Under the pieces are notes generated by a model, which ran no database searches, had not been told where the DNA came from, and saw only the letters and a list, made by a program, of their open reading frames with translations. Positions 59,717-64,000 of a stretch of 64,000 bases of DNA are shown piece after piece (positions within the stretch are counted from its first letter, which is position 1; the number at the start of each line of letters is the position of its first letter). The stretch comes from Photobacterium marinum (lineage in GTDB: Bacteria > Pseudomonadota > Gammaproteobacteria > Enterobacterales > Vibrionaceae), in contig NZ_AMZO01000016.1 of NCBI RefSeq assembly GCF_000331515.1, positions 310,001 to 374,000 on the forward strand, read 5' to 3'. The translations under genes and the position numbers were made by a program.

Positions 59717-60349
59717 TTACACCTTGCTGATATCCAGCGGGATTTGTTTGTATGCGCCGTTTTCCTGCCGCTCATAAAGGCGAAGGTATGCACTGGTGCC
59801 GATGACTTGGATGGAATCGGCCATGGCGTCGATGGCTGATGTCCACTCCGGATCGTCTTCGCTGATGCTGCGCAAGCCGAGCACCTGGTTAACGTCGATA
59901 TGGCCCTGTTTGTTGACTCGGAATGCCCGTTCTACCAGGGCTTTGATGAGGTCGTCGGCCCCTTCTGAGCGGCGGTTGATGATTTCATCGAGCTTGGCTT
60001 TTCCGGCCTGCATCCGTTCGTCGAAGACGCGGTGCTCGCCTTTGGCTCTGACCAGCCGGTATTTGCCGTCGAAACTGGTGAGGGTGACATTGCCTTTTGC
60101 GCCACCGTATTTGACGTCGTACTGGTCGGCAGAGAGTTCCACAAAGTCGGCAACTTCGTTCATGGCTTGCAGCTTGAATGCGGCCAGGCGTTTTTGCTGT
60201 TGCTGGGCATCGGCAATCATTTTCCTGACCAGTTCATCGCGGATTAGGTCGATGGGTTTGATTCGGCTTTCAGGAACTAAATCGCCAAGGGCATTCATTC
60301 GGTAGCCCGCCGGTACTTCAACAACCGATTTTGTTTCTTGGGTGTTCAT
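59717..60349 (-). CDS. DUF3164 family phage protein
   Basis: A 210-residue protein found in the early region of transposable phages. It has V-P-A-G-Y-R-M-N-A-L-G-D-L-V-P-E at the start, a helical middle and G-K-Y-R-L-V-R-A near 110. AAGGAA upstream supports ATG 60349; the frame is open to 60604 but overlaps the previous gene. Function unknown. Confidence 0.87.
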   Translation of the reverse strand: MNTQETKSVVEVPAGYRMNALGDLVPESRIKPIDLIRDELVRKMIADAQQQQKRLAAFKLQAMNEVADFVELSADQYDVKYGGAKGNVTLTSFDGKYRLVRAKGEHRVFDERMQAGKAKLDEIINRRSEGADDLIKALVERAFRVNKQGHIDVNQVLGLRSISEDDPEWTSAIDAMADSIQVIGTSAYLRLYERQENGAYKQIPLDISKV

Positions 60350-60360
60350 TGAATTTCCTT

Positions 60361-60762
60361 TTACTGCTTGTTGGTGATTCCGATTTGGTGACCGCGTAAC
60401 AGCCGCTGATACGCTCTGGAGCAGGCGTCGTCTTCGGCATACATGGCTTCCTTTCGGCGAAGTCTGTTTTTTGAGAGCAGCCAGCTTGAGTTGCTGCAGT
60501 GCTGGCAAATGGGCCCTTTCATCTGCCAGCACGGGACGCTTTTTCCGCAGCTGTTGCAGGTTTGGAGAAAGCCTTTTTCGGTTATGAGGCTGTAGGTGCT
60601 GCACCTTTCTTCGCTGCGCCTGACGAATCCGTGCCGGACCAGGTTGCTGAGCTGGTAGAGCACGGCTCGGGAGGTAACATCATTTATGATGAATAGCAGT
60701 GCCGGGCGTGTATGAGGCTTTTCCCTAAGTGCTTTGATGATGCGTTCTGCTGTTGAGGCCAT
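60361..60762 (-). CDS. Winged-helix plus zinc-ribbon protein, early region
   Basis: A 133-residue protein: an N-terminal winged-helix-like part (V-L-Y-Q-L-S-N-L-V-R-H-G-F-V-R-R), then a C-N-S-C-G and I-C-Q-H-C zinc ribbon. The next gene upstream has the same two-part plan, so they look like diverged duplicates, probably DNA-binding regulators of early or host genes. Confidence 0.65.
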   Translation of the reverse strand: MASTAERIIKALREKPHTRPALLFIINDVTSRAVLYQLSNLVRHGFVRRSEERCSTYSLITEKGFLQTCNSCGKSVPCWQMKGPICQHCSNSSWLLSKNRLRRKEAMYAEDDACSRAYQRLLRGHQIGITNKQ

Positions 60763-60764
60763 GG

Positions 60765-61151
60765 TTACACCTCCGCTTCTTCACGCAGTTTTTCCAGGGC
60801 CTCGGTTCTGAACGGGGTTTGCATCAGCTTTGCGGCAAATGTGTGGCTGGTTTTGTCTGGGAAGACTTGAGCTACAAAGCTGAGGGTTTTCTCGGGCTGG
60901 CATTTTTTGCATCGCCCTGCCCGATCGAGCGTCCAGCTTATTACCAGTACCCGGCAGCGTTTGCAGGGACAGAGCACCTGTTTGTTGCCTTGCAGGTGGT
61001 ATTCCTTGTTGATGCGACGGATGAAGCCGCGCCTTTTTAGCTGGTTCAGGTAGAAGTAAATGGTTGACGGGGCCACACCCGGCAGGAGGTACAGCAGATC
61101 ATCGGTGGTTAACGGTGCCTGTTTGAGCAGTTCGACGATTCGGATGTACAT
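60765..61151 (-). CDS. Winged-helix plus zinc-ribbon protein, early region
   Basis: A 128-residue protein with winged helix (S-T-I-Y-F-Y-L-N-Q-L-K-R-R-G-F-I-R-R) followed by C-P-C-K-R-C and R-C-K-K-C. It shares the L-x-x-G-F-(I/V)-R-R core with its neighbour 2 bases downstream. C-terminal 45 residues are helical and unassigned. Confidence 0.65.
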   Translation of the reverse strand: MYIRIVELLKQAPLTTDDLLYLLPGVAPSTIYFYLNQLKRRGFIRRINKEYHLQGNKQVLCPCKRCRVLVISWTLDRAGRCKKCQPEKTLSFVAQVFPDKTSHTFAAKLMQTPFRTEALEKLREEAEV

Positions 61152-61153
61152 GA

Positions 61154-61390
61154 TCAGGCCCTCCAGGTGATGAGGCAGCCACCTAATTTGGCAACATGCA
61201 TCTGTTGGATAATGCCGTTGGATTTACAGGTGATTTGAAACCCCGGACAAAAGCTCTGCGGGCGTTCGATTTCTATTACCGGGCGAATATTGCCGATGCG
61301 TGTTGAGCGCACTTCCAAACCGTGTTTATTCAGGCGTCGGACAACGTTATTAATTAAACCGGCACGGTTAATGATGTTTCCTTTTGTCAT
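61154..61390 (-). CDS. Small early phage protein of unknown function
   Basis: A 78-residue basic protein; ATG 61390 has AAGGAG eight bases upstream and overlaps the previous stop (ATGA). No family recognised. Confidence 0.58.
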   Translation of the reverse strand: MTKGNIINRAGLINNVVRRLNKHGLEVRSTRIGNIRPVIEIERPQSFCPGFQITCKSNGIIQQMHVAKLGGCLITWRA

Positions 61391-61929
61391 TTTTCGCTCC
61401 TTGAATATTTTTTGCTCCACAATAGCTGGTTGTATCGTGTGGCTAATTTGGTGAGTTCGGTTTCAAGCAATGTGTTGTGCCGTGCTTTGTCTCCTTTGGC
61501 TTTTCGCCTGATACTGGCCAGGTTGTTTTCCAGGTCGTATTGCACGACTTCTTTTTTGGGTGGGCTGTCTTCAATTTGCCGGACTGTAATTTGGTTGCTT
61601 TTTACTGTTTGCTCTAGCTTTGAATGCCCACATCCACTTCGACATGCCCGGTAAAGCATCACCCGCTGAGGGTTGGTGGCCGCGAACTCCCGGTTTTGGT
61701 GAAAAAGGCACTTGTCGATCGTGATTTCTCCCAGTACCGGACAATGAACGGTTCTTTTTAAAAACGCGCTTTCAAACCGCTGGCGTAAGCTTTCCAGCCC
61801 GGATTCGCTCGGATATTTTCCGTTTACTACCTGATTAACCTTGGTTGGACTGACTCCGAGCTTATCTGCGACCTTTCTGTAAGAGGCTTTCTCACATTCT
61901 CGCCTGAGCGCATCAATCCACTCTGACAT
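61387..61929 (-). CDS. Helix-turn-helix phage protein, early region
   Basis: A 180-residue protein with an N-terminal helix-turn-helix (Y-R-K-V-A-D-K-L-G-V-S-P-T-K-V-N-Q-V-V-N), then two Cys pairs (H-C-P-V and C-R-S-G-C-G-H), and a basic helical C-terminus. Similar proteins sit in early regions of Mu-like phages; it may control early transcription. Confidence 0.7.
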   Translation of the reverse strand: MSEWIDALRRECEKASYRKVADKLGVSPTKVNQVVNGKYPSESGLESLRQRFESAFLKRTVHCPVLGEITIDKCLFHQNREFAATNPQRVMLYRACRSGCGHSKLEQTVKSNQITVRQIEDSPPKKEVVQYDLENNLASIRRKAKGDKARHNTLLETELTKLATRYNQLLWSKKYSRSEK

Positions 61930-62533
61930 GCTCCCCCCTCTGGTTTACTTTGGGCTGCACCTGTTTCCCTTGATTCGAGCGGGATTTGTTTAAATCAAAA
62001 ACTTCGTCGATATTGGGGTCGTAGACGGCTTTTTCGCGCATTCGCAAAATCGGCCTGTCTGGTCCGGTGTCTTTGATGAGCATGTAAACAGTCGAGTCGT
62101 TGGCTGTGGCTGATGTTTGCGGTGTTAAACACCGCAGGTAACCGGCTATGTTCAGCCACAGGACGTATTGCTGCGCGTAGGCACTTCTTACTTCGGCTCC
62201 TTGTGCGATGTCGGAAACTGAGAACTTCTTCAGCACTCGCATTGATCGCCAGCAGCGGTCGGCACACGTTAGTTTTTTCCGTCGGCTCAGGCGTTCCCCC
62301 ACCTCGAACCCTGGGGTGAATTGAGGCGGGGTGTTTTGAACTAACTTAAACAGTGATGCTTTGCCTATTTTGTTTTTCACCACTACTGCAATGTTTTGTT
62401 TCACTAACGCCTTGGTGAAAGCGCGAACGACGGTGTAGTTAATGCCTGTGGATTTCACGACTTCCATGTTGGTAAATTGCTTTCGATGCTTTACAAACGC
62501 CCAGATTTCGGTGCGCTTTTCATTTGTGGACAT
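61913..62533 (-). CDS. Early phage DNA-binding-like protein
   Basis: A 206-residue protein with two helix-turn-helix-like regions, N-M-E-V-V-K-S-T-G-I-N-Y-T-V-V-R near residue 22 and V-S-D-I-A-Q-G-A-E-V near 108. It follows B by 29 bases. No named family. Confidence 0.62.
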   Translation of the reverse strand: MSTNEKRTEIWAFVKHRKQFTNMEVVKSTGINYTVVRAFTKALVKQNIAVVVKNKIGKASLFKLVQNTPPQFTPGFEVGERLSRRKKLTCADRCWRSMRVLKKFSVSDIAQGAEVRSAYAQQYVLWLNIAGYLRCLTPQTSATANDSTVYMLIKDTGPDRPILRMREKAVYDPNIDEVFDLNKSRSNQGKQVQPKVNQRGEHVRVD

Positions 62534-62562
62534 TTCGATACTCCATTAATGACCTGCAAGGC

Positions 62563-63270
62563 TTAGCTAATCGTGCTGTTTTCATCGCCCCAGTGTTCAC
62601 AGCCAATAACGGTTAAACCATCGACCTTTGCTTTACGCTCGATGTTTTCTAGCGCGATTGCACTTAGTCGGTAATTCCCTTTTGTTTCGATAAGGACTTT
62701 GCGCAGTAAGTCGTTTGAGACTTGGATGTTATTTTCGAAGCATTCTTCAACCATGATTTGCAGGTCGTTCAGGTCGGCAGGCTGAAACTCAAAGCGGTGT
62801 GAGATTCGGCTGTCGAGCTGTGGCAGCGTGGCAATCTTGCGGGCGATTTTGTCCATACCGACCAGAATGACGGTGGTGCCGGTCATGTCGTGGATATCCC
62901 TGAGTACATCCAGCAACTCAGGTTGGTCCATGTAGTAGTCGGCTTCATCGATAAAGACGATAAACTGCTCCATGCTGAGTGCATCGACGACTCGCTCATA
63001 TTTGGCCATGCGGGATCTGGGGCGATCCCTGATGGATAGTTCCCGTAGCAGGCGATCGAGGAATGTTGTCGGCGTTTCTAGTTTGACCGCCCGGAGGTAG
63101 ATACCATTGTCGATTGAATTTATGAGCTTCAGGGTGGCGAATGTTTTCCCCAGCCCTGGGCGTCCGTCCATCAAGCCGAATCCGGGAACGGCCGGAGAAC
63201 GGTTGACTAATGCTTCAAATAAAACAGAGGCTTGGGCTACATTTCGGGTATAGGCAGTAATATGTTTCAT
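62563..63270 (-). CDS. MuB-like AAA+ target-selection ATPase
   Basis: A 235-residue ATPase. Walker A is G-R-P-G-L-G-K-T (36-43), Walker B I-V-F-I-D-E-A-D near 105, then sensor I V-G-M-D and sensor-2-like R-L-S. It binds target DNA, delivers it to the transposase and gives target immunity in Mu-family and Tn7-like elements. It starts 62 bases after the A stop. Confidence 0.92.
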   Translation of the reverse strand: MKHITAYTRNVAQASVLFEALVNRSPAVPGFGLMDGRPGLGKTFATLKLINSIDNGIYLRAVKLETPTTFLDRLLRELSIRDRPRSRMAKYERVVDALSMEQFIVFIDEADYYMDQPELLDVLRDIHDMTGTTVILVGMDKIARKIATLPQLDSRISHRFEFQPADLNDLQIMVEECFENNIQVSNDLLRKVLIETKGNYRLSAIALENIERKAKVDGLTVIGCEHWGDENSTIS

Positions 63271-63332
63271 GGTATATACTCCATTTCGTAAGTGTTATAG
63301 GGACTGCAATCCCTTCCTAAAAGCCAGTCGCG

Positions 63333-64000
63333 CTATCGGCTGGCTTTTTCTTCGCTTGAGCCGAGCATTTTTTCCATCATCTTTGCCTGGCTCGGGTTCT
63401 GTTTGCGGTAGTTTTCAAACCTGACGATTTCTTCATGACTCAGGCTGCGTAGCTGTTTTTGGCGGAACAGGTATTGAAATTCGTCGAACTCTGACCGAAA
63501 TCTGGGGCCTTCGTTGATGACTTTCTGTGCTGCGTTCTGTTCTGCTATTTGCTCCGCTCTTCGGCGTTTGAATTCATCGTCACTAATGCCTTGCTTGGCC
63601 GGTGTATGCTGTGTGGCATCAACGGCCGCCTGGTAGCATTCACCGAGATCCGTTGTTGTCGGTTGCGGGAATGGCTCCACTCCCTGATTTTCACTGGCTC
63701 GGGCTTTGACGTAGTTGGTCATGGCTTCGTCAATGGAGACTTTCCTTGCTGCTCGGCGTAATTGCAGTGTTTGTTTCTTACGCTCTTCGTTCTGCAGTGC
63801 CTGAGCGGCTTTGGACAGTTCGGCAAGGGATATACTTGATCCGGCCATCTGTGGGTTTTCGGCTATGCAGATAAAGCCCATGTCTTTGCCTGTGAACACA
63901 TACAGCCTGCCGATGTCTGTCGGGTCCCAGGAACAGAACACTTCTTCGCCAATGAACGGGCCGAGTTCCGGGGCAAAATAACTGATGCCTCCAACTAGGA
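63333..64000 (-). CDS. MuA-like transposase, C-terminal part (cut by window edge)
   Basis: The frame enters from beyond 64000 and gives about 222 residues. The visible part starts in the beta-barrel domain that follows the DDE core (F-A-P-E-L-G, C-S-W-D-P-T-D-I-G-R-L-Y-V-F) and ends in the helical C-terminal region with many charged residues that contacts MuB and ClpX in Mu. The DDE catalytic residues lie outside the window. A GTG at 63941 is internal, not a real start. Confidence 0.9.
   Translation of the reverse strand, partial: LVGGISYFAPELGPFIGEEVFCSWDPTDIGRLYVFTGKDMGFICIAENPQMAGSSISLAELSKAAQALQNEERKKQTLQLRRAARKVSIDEAMTNYVKARASENQGVEPFPQPTTTDLGECYQAAVDATQHTPAKQGISDDEFKRRRAEQIAEQNAAQKVINEGPRFRSEFDEFQYLFRQKQLRSLSHEEIVRFENYRKQNPSQAKMMEKMLGSSEEKASR

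Larger units (their letters stand above)
27509..64000 (-). mobile_element. Mu-like transposable prophage with siphovirus-type tail (right end in window, left end outside)
   Basis: The region carries the Mu gene order on the minus strand: A, B, early genes, gp16, Mor/C, lysis, gp25 to gp29, F, G, I/Z, T, gp35 to gp37. Then comes a tail module with tube, frameshifted chaperones, tape measure and tip proteins but no sheath, baseplate or Mom. It ends at a TG-starting terminus at 27509. Core genes look intact. Three low-GC cargo segments interrupt the core (42930-46951, 55176-56726, 57550-58775). Whether it is inducible depends on the left end and repressor, which are not visible. Confidence 0.93.

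Noticed and set aside
63333..63941. Complete 202-residue gene at the right edge
   Set aside because: The frame is open through the window end and upstream codons continue the transposase barrel domain, so the GTG is internal.
1..64000. tRNA, rRNA, CRISPR arrays or insertion sequences
   Set aside because: I looked for cloverleaf-like segments, regularly spaced repeats and IS transposase frames and found none apart from the Mu-type element.

Overview
The window joins two kinds of DNA. Bases 1 to about 27,508 are ordinary chromosome of a marine gamma-proteobacterium, most likely Vibrio or another member of the Vibrionaceae. That placement rests on gene content: a SlyB-like lipoprotein, a RodA paralog, a MetY-type sulfhydrylase, a YfcC-type carrier, a DUF1840 protein, and phage families typical of vibrios. 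I cannot confirm the genus without a search. Bases 27,509 to the end of the window are a Mu-like transposable prophage lying on the minus strand. Its Mu right end is at 27,509. Its early end (transposase A) runs off the window at 64,000, so the repressor and the Mu left end are not visible.

Chromosomal part. In order it carries: the start of a periplasmic heme-binding-type protein; a small heat shock protein; a GNAT acetyltransferase broken by one in-frame stop; a DEDDh exonuclease; a bacterial PH-domain protein; a glycine-zipper lipoprotein; a membrane-anchored protein of unknown function and a RodA-type SEDS glycosyltransferase; a response regulator and a large hybrid histidine kinase with HPt; metY; an EEP-family phosphatase; a three-gene polysaccharide operon (TackOD1/degenerate GGDEF protein, GT2 synthase, HlyD-like protein); a small outer membrane protein; a secreted 5'-nucleotidase; a YfcC/DcuC-type carrier; a DJ-1/PfpI protein; DUF1840; a rhomboid protease; a crotonase; a coiled-coil lipoprotein; and an ACR3 arsenite exporter with its ArsR repressor and two matching operators. 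Just beyond arsR a small lipoprotein gene is cut after 28 codons by the prophage.

Prophage. Read from the early end (high coordinates) it contains A (partial), B, a run of small helix-turn-helix and zinc-ribbon genes, DUF3164, gp16, a Mor/C-type activator, DUF5675 endolysin candidate, holin, DksA-like zinc finger, gp25 to gp29 (terminase and portal), F with a zincin-like C-terminal domain, G, protease/scaffold I-Z, decoration protein, major head T, gp35 to gp37. These are followed by a tail module of long-flexible-tail (siphovirus) type: tube, two chaperone frames joined by a -1 frameshift site, tape measure, BR0599 family and J-like tip protein. No sheath or baseplate genes of the Mu contractile tail are present, so this resembles the B3/D3112 kind of transposable siphophage more than Mu itself.

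Cargo. Low-GC genes unrelated to virion building sit at three boundaries between phage transcription units. Between gp16 and the Mor/C gene are a membrane-anchored protein and a small beta-rich protein. Between Mor/C and the lysis gene is a KAP P-loop NTPase. Between G and I is a Ser/Thr kinase, PP2C phosphatase, two small proteins and a multi-pass membrane protein with their own promoter. The last two insertions each end just upstream of a shared 24-base motif (20 of 24 identical) followed by a hairpin that covers the start codon or ribosome site of the next core gene. This is where Mu has its late promoters Plys and PI. I regard the kinase/phosphatase island and this promoter-linked cargo arrangement as the most interesting content.
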